Of a DNA stretch of 64,000 nt, positions 43,900-52,313 are shown piece by piece. The notes under the pieces were generated by a model. It was not told the DNA's origin. It made no database searches and saw nothing but the letters and a program-made list of their open reading frames with translations. Positions within the stretch are counted from its first letter, which is position 1. Each line of letters opens with the position of its first letter. A program made the translations under genes and the position numbers. The DNA comes from Bacteroides mediterraneensis. GTDB taxonomy: Bacteria; Bacteroidota; Bacteroidia; Bacteroidales; Bacteroidaceae. Location of the stretch: the NCBI RefSeq assembly GCF_016900355.1, contig NZ_JACJKA010000002.1, forward strand, positions 1 through 64,000. The letters run 5' to 3'.

Positions 43900-45576
43900 T
43901 TACTTAATTTCGTTTGTATATTTTGCAAATTCGCGGTCGTTCTGAGCTTTAGCAGCCAAAGTAGCATCCTGCTGTTTTACTTTGTCCATGCTGCTCTTAA
44001 CCAAGTCAGCGTTGTTTGTTCTAGCACCTACAATAGCCATCAGGTAGTTAGTGTAAGCGTCCGGGTTCTTCACTGCAGACAGAGTAGATTTAGCTTTGTT
44101 GTAGTCTTTAGCCAAGATCTGAGCCAAAGCAGCTGAGTTAGTCTTAGTGTCACCGAATGCCTGTACAGCGCGGTCATACTGACCTTGTTTGATGTACAAG
44201 TTACCCAGAGCTTCGTTAGCAGTGTTAGCACCAGTTGACTTGCTCAAGTAAGTTTCAGCGTTAGCTACATTACCCTTAGTCAATTCAATCAAACCAAGGT
44301 TAGTGTTTACTTCAGCAGCGTTAGCGCTCTTGCTTGCAGCCTGTTTGAAGTAGTTTTCAGCAGAAGCGAGGTCACCGTTAGCGTAAGCCATCATACCCAA
44401 GTTGTTGTAAGCACGATAGTCGTTCGGATACAATTCTACAGTTTTCTTGTAGATAGCTTCTTTACGAGCGTTGTCGTTAGTCAGAGTAGCAGCATACAGC
44501 AATTCTTCGTTGCTCAATACCTTAGCGTCAGTATCAAATGCAGCGTTGATTTCTTCGTCGCTACGTCCGATTACATCGTAGTTAGCAGTCAAGCGAGCAC
44601 GACGCAACTGCGGCAGGATTTCGTCAGCCAAAGTCTTGTAAACTGAAGAAATGTTCTTGATTTCAGTTTCGCGCTGTTCCGGATCGCTGTACATAGAAAG
44701 CACACGCAAGATCAGGTCTTTATCCTGGATGTTTGATTTAGAAACCAATTCCTGGAAACCATCCCAGTCCTGAGCAGTGTATTTAGTATCGACTTCAGTT
44801 TCAATCTTACCTTTCTTCAACTGCTGGTTCATATACTTTTCAGTATTGTTCTGACGATTTTCAGCCAGTGTAGTGTTCAGTTCAACACCACCATCAGGTG
44901 AAGCGTAAGCAGAAATTTCGATGTTGTTCAGCTTGTAGTTCTTAGTGTCACCAGCTACAGTAACCACTTGTTTGTGGAATGCTTTCAAGCTGTCTGACTT
45001 CAATTCGCTGGCACGCAGGTTAGCTTGCTGGATCAAGAACATGATCTGAGCTTCTTTAGCCTGTTTGATGATACGCTGGAATGCATCCGGAGCGTAAGCA
45101 GCGTTAGCTGAGTTTACAGTCGGAAGTTCTGAAGTAGCGATTACACCATCAGCAATCTTTACAGAAGGAATAGTGTATTCTTTGCTACCTTTCTTGATTT
45201 TGAAATCCAAGTAAAGTTCAGATTTAGCCATTTCAGGAACATAGTCGAAAACGGCCTTCATTGTATAAGTACCACCAGTCTTGTAAGAGATAGTCTGGTC
45301 GTTACCTTGTACTTTTTCACCCTGGAATGTAGCCGGCTGACCTTTAGCTTCGCCGCCATCCCATCTCAAAACCGGAGTGACTTCTACAGTTGCGTTTTTC
45401 TTGAAGTATTTTTCCGGGAATTTACCTGTAATGGTTACAGGCACCTTACCACCAATAGCTTCCAACACTTCAGGGTTGGTTGTGAAGTAGTCAGGAGACA
45501 ATTCGCCCATCTTGCTACATGAAGAGAAAGCAAGGACTAACAATGCCACTAACGGCAAATACAACTTCTTAATCAT
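43900..45576 (-). CDS. Abundant-type TPR lipoprotein
   Basis: 558 residues. The lipoprotein signal MIKKLYLPLVALLVLAFSSC (Cys20) is followed by a beta-rich region (~25-150), an OmpA-like stretch with NIEISAYASPDGG...NTTLAENRQNNTEKYM (about 215-245) and C-terminal tetratricopeptide repeats (about 340-530; NDYRAYNNLGMMAYANGDLASAENYF is one). It is a Bacteroidales envelope protein of unknown function, possibly a scaffold at the outer membrane and peptidoglycan. Uniform codon choice suggests high expression. A -7 TATCTTTG lies at 45628-45635 on the minus strand. Confidence 0.85.
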   Translation of the reverse strand: MIKKLYLPLVALLVLAFSSCSKMGELSPDYFTTNPEVLEAIGGKVPVTITGKFPEKYFKKNATVEVTPVLRWDGGEAKGQPATFQGEKVQGNDQTISYKTGGTYTMKAVFDYVPEMAKSELYLDFKIKKGSKEYTIPSVKIADGVIATSELPTVNSANAAYAPDAFQRIIKQAKEAQIMFLIQQANLRASELKSDSLKAFHKQVVTVAGDTKNYKLNNIEISAYASPDGGVELNTTLAENRQNNTEKYMNQQLKKGKIETEVDTKYTAQDWDGFQELVSKSNIQDKDLILRVLSMYSDPEQRETEIKNISSVYKTLADEILPQLRRARLTANYDVIGRSDEEINAAFDTDAKVLSNEELLYAATLTNDNARKEAIYKKTVELYPNDYRAYNNLGMMAYANGDLASAENYFKQAASKSANAAEVNTNLGLIELTKGNVANAETYLSKSTGANTANEALGNLYIKQGQYDRAVQAFGDTKTNSAALAQILAKDYNKAKSTLSAVKNPDAYTNYLMAIVGARTNNADLVKSSMDKVKQQDATLAAKAQNDREFAKYTNEIK

Positions 45577-45627
45577 GATGTTAAATATTTAGTTTGTATA
45601 AATGAATAATTCCATTCATATTTGGGG

Positions 45628-45635
45628 CAAAGATA
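45628..45635 (-). promoter_or_regulatory. -7 element of the TPR lipoprotein promoter
   Basis: TATCTTTG on the minus strand, about 50 bp upstream of the ATG; no clear TTTG was found at the -33 position. Confidence 0.5.
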
Positions 45636-45715
45636 AGAAAAACTCCCTTATGTGTTAATCTTTATCCGTTTTTTTTTGAAGAATCATTGGGAAAAAAGCT
45701 TAAAAAGTGGGGATT

Positions 45716-46630
45716 TTATTCATTTTTATGTAAATTACGCGGGTGATGCTCCAGGATTTCCTGCCGCAGCCGTCTGCGGTCGAGGTGCGTGTAGATTTCA
45801 GTGGTACCGATACTTTCATGCCCCAGCATGCATTGGATGGCCCGCAGGTTGGCTCCTCCTTCCAGCAGATGGGTAGCAAATGAGTGGCGGAAGGTGTGTG
45901 GGCTGATGGCCTTTTTCAGTCCGATTTGTGCGGCCAGTTCCTTGATGATGTGAAATACCATGATGCGGGAGATATTCTTCCCGAACCGGCTGATGAACAC
46001 GAAGTCCTCGTAGCCTGACTTGATAAGTCCTTGGTTTCGGTCGGCGAAATATAATTCCAGTTCATGGATGGCGCGTGAAGAAATAGGTACCAGTCGTTGC
46101 TTGCTGCCTTTTCCTTCCACCCGGATGAATTTTTCCTTCAGGTACAAATCCGAAAGCTTGAGGTTACATAATTCTGATACACGCAGTCCGCAGCTGTAGA
46201 GGGTTTCCAAGATGGCCCGGTTGCGTTGTCCCTCGCGTGAGGTACGGTCGATGGCCCCTATCAGATTGTCAATTTCTTCTACGCTCAGCACATCGGGCAG
46301 ATGCTTGCCTATCTGCGGTGACTCCAGCAATTCGGACGGGTCTTGTTCGAGGTATCCGTCGAGTACCAGAAAGCGGAAAAAGGAGCGGATGCCCGACAGG
46401 ATCCGGGCCTGTGAGCGGGGATGGATGCCGATGTCGCGAAGTCCGGCCGAGAACGTCTCCAGGTTTTCCAGTGTGACGTCGCTGAAGTCGATGCCTTCCA
46501 GTTCCAGGAAGGCAAACAGCTTGTCCAAATCCGTGAGATAGGCCTCTACCGTATTGGCTGAGAGTGACTTTTCCAGCTTCAAGTATTGCTTATACTTTAT
46601 TATTATGTTTTTTTTATCGGCCTTTTTCAT
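45716..46630 (-). CDS. xerD: Site-specific tyrosine recombinase XerD
   Basis: 304 residues from the ATG at 46630; a TTG 24 bp upstream is a less likely start. It shows the core-binding domain (LEKSLSANTVEAYLTDLDKL) and full catalytic set: LYSCGLRVSELCNL (Arg), GKGSKQRLVP (Lys), SPHTFRHSFATHLLEGG (His, Arg), LGHESIGTTEIYTHLD (His, Tyr). XerD acts with XerC and FtsK at dif to resolve chromosome dimers. Unlike the element's recombinases it keeps all catalytic residues. It is divergent from aroQ. Confidence 0.93.
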   Translation of the reverse strand: MKKADKKNIIIKYKQYLKLEKSLSANTVEAYLTDLDKLFAFLELEGIDFSDVTLENLETFSAGLRDIGIHPRSQARILSGIRSFFRFLVLDGYLEQDPSELLESPQIGKHLPDVLSVEEIDNLIGAIDRTSREGQRNRAILETLYSCGLRVSELCNLKLSDLYLKEKFIRVEGKGSKQRLVPISSRAIHELELYFADRNQGLIKSGYEDFVFISRFGKNISRIMVFHIIKELAAQIGLKKAISPHTFRHSFATHLLEGGANLRAIQCMLGHESIGTTEIYTHLDRRRLRQEILEHHPRNLHKNE

Positions 46631-46640
46631 TTCTTTTTCG

Positions 46641-46671
46641 TATCTTTGCGCCAAATTCTTCTACAAAAGTA
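46641..46671. promoter_or_regulatory. Overlapping divergent promoters of aroQ and xerD
   Basis: TATCTTTG (46641-46648, plus strand) suits aroQ; TACTTTTG on the minus strand (46664-46671) suits xerD. The two would share the same ~60 bp. Their -33 elements are not clear. Confidence 0.5.
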
Positions 46672-46696
46672 TTAAAAGTTCAGCAGAAGTAAACAG

Positions 46697-47125
46697 ATGA
46701 AAATACAAATAATCAATGGCCCGAACATTAATCTGTTAGGCAAACGGGAGCCTTCCATTTATGGAGCAGAATCTTTTGAAAGTTATCTGGAAAAGTTAAA
46801 AGAAAAGTATCCGTCGGTTGAATTTGCGTATTACCAATCGAATGTAGAAGGGGAGCTGATCAACAAAATTCATGAAATTGGTTTTTCGTACGACGGCATT
46901 GTACTCAATGCGGGTGCTTATACCCATACTTCCATCGCTCTTCAGGATGCCATCCGTGCAGTGACTACTCCAGTCGTGGAGGTTCACATTTCGAATGTAC
47001 ACAAACGGGAAGAGTTTCGTCACAAATCCATGATTTCCTGCGCCTGTGTGGGCGTTATCTGCGGCTTTGGCCTGGATTCCTATCGTCTGGCCGTAGAGTC
47101 CTTTTTAGTCAATAACAAATTATAA
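46697..47125 (+). CDS. aroQ: 3-dehydroquinate dehydratase, type II
   Basis: 142 residues. It dehydrates 3-dehydroquinate in the shikimate pathway. The signature starts at once: IINGPNINLLGKREPSIYG (4-22) with the catalytic Tyr, then FAYYQSNVEGELINKIHE, GIVLNAGAYTHTSIALQDA and VEVHISNVHKREEFRHKS with the catalytic His. It lies 10 bp before pyk and is probably cotranscribed. Confidence 0.97.
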   Translation: MKIQIINGPNINLLGKREPSIYGAESFESYLEKLKEKYPSVEFAYYQSNVEGELINKIHEIGFSYDGIVLNAGAYTHTSIALQDAIRAVTTPVVEVHISNVHKREEFRHKSMISCACVGVICGFGLDSYRLAVESFLVNNKL

Positions 47126-47135
47126 TATATTTATT

Positions 47136-48596
47136 ATGATGCTTAAACAAACAAAGATCGTTGCGTCCATCTCGGACTTGCGCTGCGAAGTAGATTTTAT
47201 CAGAGACCTTTTTAATGCAGGTATGAATGTGGTTCGTATGAATACGGCACATGCCAGCCGCGAAGGTTTCGAAAAGTTGATTAATAATGTGCGTACCGTT
47301 TCCAATCGTATCGGTATCCTGATGGACACCAAAGGACCGGAAGTGCGTACTACGGCCAGTGCGGAAGGCCCGATTGAATTCAAGACGGGTGATAAAGTAC
47401 GTATTGTGGGAAAACCGGAACAGGAAACCACACGCGAATGCATTGCAGTGACTTATCCGGGATTTGTACACGACCTGTCTGTAGGTGCCAAGGTGCTGAT
47501 GGACGACGGCGAACTGGAACTGGAAGTTGTTGACAAGAACGAAGATACACTGTTCTGTGAAGTGTGCAACGATGCCACACTGGGAAGTCGCAAGAGTGTG
47601 AACGTGCCGGGCGTACGCATCAACCTGCCTTCACTGACAGAAAAAGACCGCAACAATATTCTTTACGCCATCGAAAAGGACATCGACTTTATCGCTCACT
47701 CTTTCGTGCGCAACCGTCAGGATGTGTTGGACATCCGTGAGATTCTGGATGCACACCACAGCGATATCAAGATTATTGCCAAGATTGAAAACCAGGAAGG
47801 TGTAGACAACATCGACGAAATCCTGGAAGTGGCCGACGGCGTGATGGTAGCTCGTGGTGACCTGGGTATCGAAGTGCCGCAGGAACGTATCCCGGGTATC
47901 CAGCGTATCTTGATTAAGAAATGTATCCTGGCTAAGAAACCGGTCATTGTGGCTACGCAGATGCTGCACACCATGATTAACAACCCGCGTCCGACTCGTG
48001 CCGAGGTAACCGATATCGCCAATGCTATCTACTACCGTACTGATGCCCTGATGCTGAGTGGCGAAACAGCTTACGGTAAGTATCCGGTAGAAGCCGTGAA
48101 GACTATGGCGAAGATTGCAGCCCAGGCTGAAAAAGACAAAATGGAAGAAAACGATATTCCTATTCCTTTGACTCCGGCCAATACCGACGTAACCAGCTTC
48201 CTGGCTAAGCAGGCGGTACGTGCTACGAACCTGATGCCGATTCGCGCCATCATTACCGACAGCTTCAGTGGTCTGACTGCCCGTAACCTGGCTGCTTTCC
48301 GTGGCAAATATCCGGTGTTGGCTATCTGCTACAAGGAAAAAACCATGCGTCACCTGGCATTGTCATACGGTGTGGAAGCTATCTACATGCCGGAAAAGGC
48401 CAACGGACAGGAATACTACTTCACTGCTCTGCGCAAGCTGATCAACGACGGCGTGCTGTCAGAAAATGAAATGGTGGCTTACTTGAGCGGTGGTAAACAG
48501 GGAACTCACACTTCCTTCCTTGAAATCAATCAGGTGGGCGACGTGCTGAAAAGCGCAGAAGATTACGTGTTGCCCAACCGTAACCGTTACTTGTAA
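47136..48596 (+). CDS. pyk: Pyruvate kinase
   Basis: 486 residues, the normal bacterial length. It converts PEP and ADP to pyruvate and ATP. The start MMLKQTKIVASISDLRCEVDF and VVRMNTAHAS are the N-terminal barrel; MDTKGPEVRT, then KIIAKIENQEGVDNIDEIL, MVARGDLGIEVP and the Mg/substrate signature TQMLHTMINNPRPTRAEVTDIANA follow, with LSGETAYGKYPVEAV after it. The small B domain and C-terminal domain are present. Second gene of an aroQ-pyk-methyltransferase-rbfA run. Confidence 0.97.
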   Translation: MMLKQTKIVASISDLRCEVDFIRDLFNAGMNVVRMNTAHASREGFEKLINNVRTVSNRIGILMDTKGPEVRTTASAEGPIEFKTGDKVRIVGKPEQETTRECIAVTYPGFVHDLSVGAKVLMDDGELELEVVDKNEDTLFCEVCNDATLGSRKSVNVPGVRINLPSLTEKDRNNILYAIEKDIDFIAHSFVRNRQDVLDIREILDAHHSDIKIIAKIENQEGVDNIDEILEVADGVMVARGDLGIEVPQERIPGIQRILIKKCILAKKPVIVATQMLHTMINNPRPTRAEVTDIANAIYYRTDALMLSGETAYGKYPVEAVKTMAKIAAQAEKDKMEENDIPIPLTPANTDVTSFLAKQAVRATNLMPIRAIITDSFSGLTARNLAAFRGKYPVLAICYKEKTMRHLALSYGVEAIYMPEKANGQEYYFTALRKLINDGVLSENEMVAYLSGGKQGTHTSFLEINQVGDVLKSAEDYVLPNRNRYL

Positions 48597-48598
48597 TC

Positions 48599-49237
48599 AT
48601 GAAAGAGACAGACGCGCTCGATGAATACATTCTTCAGCATATCGATGAAGAAAGTGACTACCTGAAAGCGCTGTACCGGGCGACGCACGTGAAACTCCTG
48701 CGTCCCCGTATGGCTTCGGGTCACTTGCAGGGAAGAATGCTGAAGATGTTCGTGCAGATGATACGTCCGAAGCAGGTGCTTGAGATAGGTACTTACAGCG
48801 GATACTCTGCACTTTGTCTGGCAGAAGGTCTGGAAGACGGAGCCATGCTCCACACTTTCGAGATCAACGACGAGCAGGAAGACTTCACCCGTCCGTGGTT
48901 GGAAAATTCCCCATATGCCGATAAAATCCGGTTTTATATCGGAGACGCTTTGCAGATGGTGCCCGAGATGGACATTGTGTTCGACCTGGCCTTTGTCGAC
49001 GGGAACAAGCGTTTTTATGTGGAATACTACGAGATGATTCTAAAAAAAATGCATTCCGGCGGCTACATCATCGCCGACAACACTCTGTGGGATGGACATG
49101 TGCTCGAGGAGCCGCATCACACCGACACGCAGACCATCGGCATCAAGAAGTTCAACGACCTGGTGGCTGCTGATACACGGGTGGAGAAAGTGATCCTGCC
49201 TTTGCGCGACGGTCTGACTATCATACGTAAAAAATAA
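48599..49237 (+). CDS. Class I SAM-dependent O-methyltransferase
   Basis: 212 residues. The methyltransferase_3 (caffeoyl-CoA OMT-like) family is shown by KQVLEIGTYSGYSALCLAEGL (SAM motif I, about 59-79), MLHTFEINDEQ and DLAFVDGNKRFYVEYYEMIL (metal site, about 127-146) and IADNTLWDG. The bacterial substrates of this family are generally small catechols or unknown. It begins 2 bp after pyk and ends 9 bp before rbfA, so it is in the same operon. Confidence 0.9.
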   Translation: MKETDALDEYILQHIDEESDYLKALYRATHVKLLRPRMASGHLQGRMLKMFVQMIRPKQVLEIGTYSGYSALCLAEGLEDGAMLHTFEINDEQEDFTRPWLENSPYADKIRFYIGDALQMVPEMDIVFDLAFVDGNKRFYVEYYEMILKKMHSGGYIIADNTLWDGHVLEEPHHTDTQTIGIKKFNDLVAADTRVEKVILPLRDGLTIIRKK

Positions 49238-49246
49238 AGAAGTAAT

Positions 49247-49582
49247 ATGGAAACAACCAGACAAAACAAGATTGCCCGCCTCATTCAGAAGGAACTGAGC
49301 GAGATTTTCCTTTTGCAGACCAAGTCCATGCCGGGCGTGCTGGTTTCGGTCAGCATTGTCCGCATCAGTCCCGATATGAGTTATGCGCGTGCATACCTGA
49401 GTGTCTTCCCTTCGGAGAGAAGTGAAGAGATTGTGAAGAACATCAATGCCAACATGAAGTCCATCCGCTTTGAACTCGGTAACCGCGTACGCCATCAGTT
49501 GCGCATCATTCCGGAGCTGAAGTTCTTTGTGGACGATTCGCTGGATTATGCGGAGAAGATTGACGAATTGTTGAAGAAATAA
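49247..49582 (+). CDS. rbfA: 30S ribosome-binding factor A
   Basis: 111 residues. RbfA helps 16S rRNA 5'-end maturation and cold adaptation. RQNKIARLIQKELSEIF, the VSIVRISPDMSYARAYLSVFPSE strand and RFELGNRVRHQLRIIPELKFFVDDSLDYAEKIDELL are the KH-like RbfA pattern. The last gene of the run, before a terminator. Confidence 0.95.
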   Translation: METTRQNKIARLIQKELSEIFLLQTKSMPGVLVSVSIVRISPDMSYARAYLSVFPSERSEEIVKNINANMKSIRFELGNRVRHQLRIIPELKFFVDDSLDYAEKIDELLKK

Positions 49583-49608
49583 TTACATGTAAGATACGAG
49601 TAAATGCT

Positions 49609-49652
49609 CACAGAAGAGTGCGCGGTAGGTCCTGTAGCTTCTGTGGGTTTTT
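49609..49652 (+). terminator. Terminator after rbfA
   Basis: CACAGAAG (49609-49616) and CTTCTGTG (49638-49645) form a stem followed by GGTTTTTATTTT. Confidence 0.75.
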
Positions 49653-49681
49653 ATTTTATCCATAATAAATAAGGTATAACG

Positions 49682-50911
49682 GTGAATTTCCCTTTTTACA
49701 TAGCCCGGCGTTATTTGTTTTCCAAGAAGTCGCACAATGCCATCAATGTGATTTCCGGCATTTCGGTGTGCGGAGTGGCGTTAGCTACCCTGGCTTTGGT
49801 GTGTACCTTGTCCGTGTTCAACGGTTTTCAGGACCTGGTTTCGAATCTTTTTACCGCTTTCGATCCGGAGCTGAAAGTCGTGCCGGCTGCCGGAAAGGTG
49901 TTCGACGGACAGGACAAGTTCATTGTGGCCCTCCGGAAGATGCCCGAAGTGGCCTTGGTGTGTGAGTCGCTGGAAGACAATGCCCTGGTGCAGTATCAGG
50001 GGCGGCAGGCCATGGCGGTTATCAAGGGAATGGAAGATAATTTCACCGAGCTGACTCCGCTTGATACCATTCTTTTTGGAAAAGGAGACCTGCTGCTTCA
50101 CGACGAGGTGGCGGACTATGCCATTCCCGGCGTGCAGTTGCTGGCCAATCTGGGCACCGGTATCCGTTTCCTCGACCCGCTGGAGGTGTATGCCCCCAAG
50201 CGTGGGGCCAAGGTGAACATGGCCAATCCGGCTGCCTCCTTCACCGGAGGTAATCTGTTCTCTTCCGGACTGGTGTTTGCCGTGAATCAGGAGAAATACG
50301 ACGGGTCTTATATTATTACCTCTTTGCAGTTTGCCCGCAAACTGTTTCAGTACACCACCGAAGTCAGTGCCGTCAACCTGAAGCTGAAGCCGGGCACCGA
50401 TGTAGATGCCTTCAAGCGCAAGTTGGAGAAACAGTTGGGTGAACGCTTCCGTGTGCTCGACCGTTACGAACAGCAGGCCGATACGTTCCGCATCATGAAA
50501 ATCGAGAAATTCATTTCCTATCTCTTTCTCACCTTTATCCTGATGATTGCCTGTTTCAATGTCATCGGTTCCCTGTCCATGCTCATCATCGACAAGCGTG
50601 ACGATGTGGTCACCCTCCGCAACTTAGGTGCCAGTGATCGGCAGATTGTGCGTGTGTTTCTGTTCGAAGGGCGTTTGATTTCCTTTATCGGGGCTGTGGC
50701 AGGTATCGTGCTGGGCGTATGGCTTTGCTGGTTGCAGCAGACCTTCGGATTGATTTCACTGGGGGCTTCCGGCAGTTTCATTGTCGATGCTTATCCGGTC
50801 AGCGTACACTGGCAGGACGTGGTGCTGGTGTTTGTTACCGTGTTGGCGGTAGGCTTTCTGTCGGTGTGGTATCCGGTGCGCTACCTGAGCCGCCGTCTGC
50901 TGTCGAAATAA
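49682..50911 (+). CDS. FtsX-like ABC permease (lipoprotein-release type)
   Basis: 409 residues from a GTG start. The N-terminal MNFPFYIARRYLFSKKSHNAINVISGISV with the first membrane helix, a large periplasmic domain (about 50-270) and three more helices (about 275-300, 325-355, 375-395) match MacB/LolC/LolE-type permeases. LolC/E pass lipoproteins from the inner membrane to LolA; the ATPase would be encoded elsewhere. SLSMLIIDKRDDVVTLRNLGASDRQI is the conserved cytoplasmic loop. Its 3' end overlaps the convergent HU-HIG gene by 77 bp. Confidence 0.9.
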   Translation: MNFPFYIARRYLFSKKSHNAINVISGISVCGVALATLALVCTLSVFNGFQDLVSNLFTAFDPELKVVPAAGKVFDGQDKFIVALRKMPEVALVCESLEDNALVQYQGRQAMAVIKGMEDNFTELTPLDTILFGKGDLLLHDEVADYAIPGVQLLANLGTGIRFLDPLEVYAPKRGAKVNMANPAASFTGGNLFSSGLVFAVNQEKYDGSYIITSLQFARKLFQYTTEVSAVNLKLKPGTDVDAFKRKLEKQLGERFRVLDRYEQQADTFRIMKIEKFISYLFLTFILMIACFNVIGSLSMLIIDKRDDVVTLRNLGASDRQIVRVFLFEGRLISFIGAVAGIVLGVWLCWLQQTFGLISLGASGSFIVDAYPVSVHWQDVVLVFVTVLAVGFLSVWYPVRYLSRRLLSK

Positions 50912-51527
50912 GCTGTCCGGTGAAAAGCACATAGATTTTGTGGGGCGCTCTTCCCTGCGTGTCCAGTTTCTTTTCCTTTACCCATTTGCTCAGGTCTTTC
51001 CAGGCCTTCGACTTCTGTAGCCCGGTCAGTTCTCCGTACTTTGTCCGTGTGATGAACGGGTACTGTTTTAGGTATTCTATGACCAGGCCCAGTCGTTCCT
51101 GTTCCGTGTAGCGTGCGGAACTTTGCTGAAACTTCCATCCGGCTTTGGCCCGTGAGAGTTCTTGTCCGCGGCATCGCTGGTTGAAGTTTTTGGCGGTGCG
51201 GAACCTCACTTTGTCAAAGCGGACACTTTGTGCATGTATCTCGCCCTCGTCGGTCACTTCCTTTTCCGTTTTCAGGTTGGCCACAGCGTAGGCCATGTGG
51301 CCTATCTCCACCGATTCCCCATGGGCGATGTAGTAAGCCGTCCATTTTTCCACTTCCTCCATCACCCCGATGACTGTGCCTTCCTTGAATCCGGAAGAAC
51401 GGGCTATCTGCCGGATGATTTCACTGAAGGGTACAGCCCCTCTGGTTACGAGTTTCGGATAAAGCTTCGGGTTCTTGTCTTCGTTCTTTGTTCCCGGTAC
51501 GGGAAGAAAATCATATTGTGCTTCCAT
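50835..51527 (-). CDS. HU-HIG family DNA-binding protein with C-terminal winged helix
   Basis: 230 residues. Residues ~1-125 are an HU-like (HU-HIG) domain: YPKLVTRGAVPFSEIIRQIARSSGFKEGTV and ESVEIGHMAYAVANLKTEKE through VRFDKVRFRTAKNFNQRC. Residues ~140-205 look like a winged helix (LGLVIEYLKQYPFITRTKYGELTGLQKSKAWKDLSKWV). HU-HIG proteins are common in Bacteroidales and some are linked to surface or element regulation, but no role is known here. Its last 26 codons overlap the end of the permease gene. Directly upstream is a ~22-bp-phased palindrome array that may be its binding site. Confidence 0.85.
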   Translation of the reverse strand: MEAQYDFLPVPGTKNEDKNPKLYPKLVTRGAVPFSEIIRQIARSSGFKEGTVIGVMEEVEKWTAYYIAHGESVEIGHMAYAVANLKTEKEVTDEGEIHAQSVRFDKVRFRTAKNFNQRCRGQELSRAKAGWKFQQSSARYTEQERLGLVIEYLKQYPFITRTKYGELTGLQKSKAWKDLSKWVKEKKLDTQGRAPHKIYVLFTGQLISTADGGSGSAPDTTPTESLPPTR

Positions 51528-51570
51528 GGTTTTGATGATATGTATAATTGTTTTTTATGTTTTCGCAGGC

Positions 51571-51654
51571 GGAAACGTAGGATTCCCGCACGGAAGACAT
51601 ACGTTTCTCTTGTGGAAAACGTACGTTTCCTTGGTGGGAAACATCAAAATTTCC
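51571..51654. repeat. Four phased palindromes (~22-bp period) upstream of the HU-HIG gene
   Basis: Palindromic GGAAA...TTTCC units start at 51571, 51592, 51614 and 51637 (steps of 21, 22, 23). The clearest is GGAAAACGTACGTTTCC (51614-51630). Spacing near two helical turns and the AAACG/CGTTT half-sites recall the array before korA. It begins 44 bp upstream of the HU-HIG start codon. Confidence 0.75.
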
Positions 51655-51685
51655 AGTGCGAATATAAGAAGATGTGCCGAGGCTT

Positions 51686-51725
51686 TGTAGACTTATGTAG
51701 ACCTCTGTAGACTTATGTAGACTTA
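51686..51725. repeat. Four tandem 10-bp repeats (TGTAGACTTA)
   Basis: TGTAGACTTA, TGTAGACCTC, TGTAGACTTA, TGTAGACTTA in exact tandem at 51686-51725, one helical turn each. They lie just beyond the palindrome array, between the HU-HIG gene and tRNA-Phe. Confidence 0.9.
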
Positions 51726-51799
51726 ATGTTGTAATTTTATGCAGAACTGGTGAGATTTGGAAGCAGGACGAGGTAGGCTAATTGGGTATAGGGATAAAA

Positions 51800-51828
51800 A
51801 ACTCCCGATTCTCAATGAGAACCGGGAG
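51800..51828 (-). terminator. Terminator after the second tRNA-Phe
   Basis: ACTCCCGATTCTCA / TGAGAACCGGGAG stem (one mismatch) followed on the minus strand by TTTTTTATCC, 7 bp past the tRNA. Confidence 0.85.
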
Positions 51829-51834
51829 CGGAAG

Positions 51835-51907
51835 TGGTGCCAACGGGAATCGAACCAGTGACACAAGGATTTTCAGTCCTTTGCTCTACCAACTGAGCTA
51901 TGGCACC
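51835..51907 (-). tRNA. tRNA-Phe (GAA), second copy
   Basis: 73-nt cloverleaf on the minus strand: acceptor GGTGCCA/TGGCACC, anticodon arm AAGGA-CTGAAAA-TCCTT (GAA), T loop TTCGATT, discriminator A, no encoded CCA. It differs from the copy at 14251-14323 in the D loop and in both sides of the T stem (ACTGG/CCCGT, with a T-C mismatch in the middle). It is divergent from tRNA-Pro. Confidence 0.96.
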
Positions 51908-51915
51908 GTGGTTTT

Positions 51916-51950
51916 GCGTGTGCAAAGATAGGTCAAAAACTTGAATCTCC
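51916..51950 (-). promoter_or_regulatory. Promoter of the second tRNA-Phe
   Basis: On the minus strand TTTTG, 19 bp, then TATCTTTG, ending about 15 bp before the tRNA. Confidence 0.8.
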
Positions 51951-52008
51951 AAAATAAACGGGGTGAAAATGAGAAAAAATAATTTTTTATGAAAAAAATC
52001 ATGTTTTC

Positions 52009-52040
52009 TTTTGCAGGTATTAAAAATATGTCTACCTTTG
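52009..52040 (+). promoter_or_regulatory. Promoter of tRNA-Pro
   Basis: TTTTG (52009-52013), 19 bp, TACCTTTG (52033-52040). Confidence 0.85.
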
Positions 52041-52070
52041 CAACCGCAAACGACAAATAAACGTTGCAAT

Positions 52071-52143
52071 CGGAATGTAGCGCAGTTGGTAGCGCACTAC
52101 GTTCGGGACGTAGGGGTCGGGCGTTCGAGTCGCCTCATTCCGA
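52071..52143 (+). tRNA. tRNA-Pro (CGG)
   Basis: 73-nt cloverleaf: acceptor CGGAATG/CATTCCG, D arm GCGC/GCGC, anticodon arm CTACG-TTCGGGA-CGTAG (anticodon CGG), T stem GGGCG/CGCCT with one G-T pair, discriminator A. It reads proline CCG codons. CCA is not encoded. Confidence 0.95.
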
Positions 52144-52147
52144 CGAA

Positions 52148-52181
52148 GAGCGGCAGATGATTCATATCATTTGCCGCTTTT
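52148..52181 (+). terminator. Terminator after tRNA-Pro
   Basis: GCGGCAGATGAT and ATCATTTGCCGC pair closely and are followed by TTTTTC. Confidence 0.85.
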
Positions 52182-52217
52182 TCATACTCCTCCCCGATGT
52201 AAATAATTCAGTTATTA

Positions 52218-52249
52218 TTTTGTGTGACATGAGATTATTTATATCTTTG
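52218..52249 (+). promoter_or_regulatory. Promoter of rimP-nusA-infB
   Basis: TTTTG (52218-52222), 19 bp, TATCTTTG (52242-52249), leaving a leader of about 60 nt before rimP. Confidence 0.8.
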
Positions 52250-52313
52250 CAAGTGATTGGATGAAAAGGGGAGGGGCGATTAAGCTCCTTTTTTTGTTCT
52301 TAATAGTTTATAC

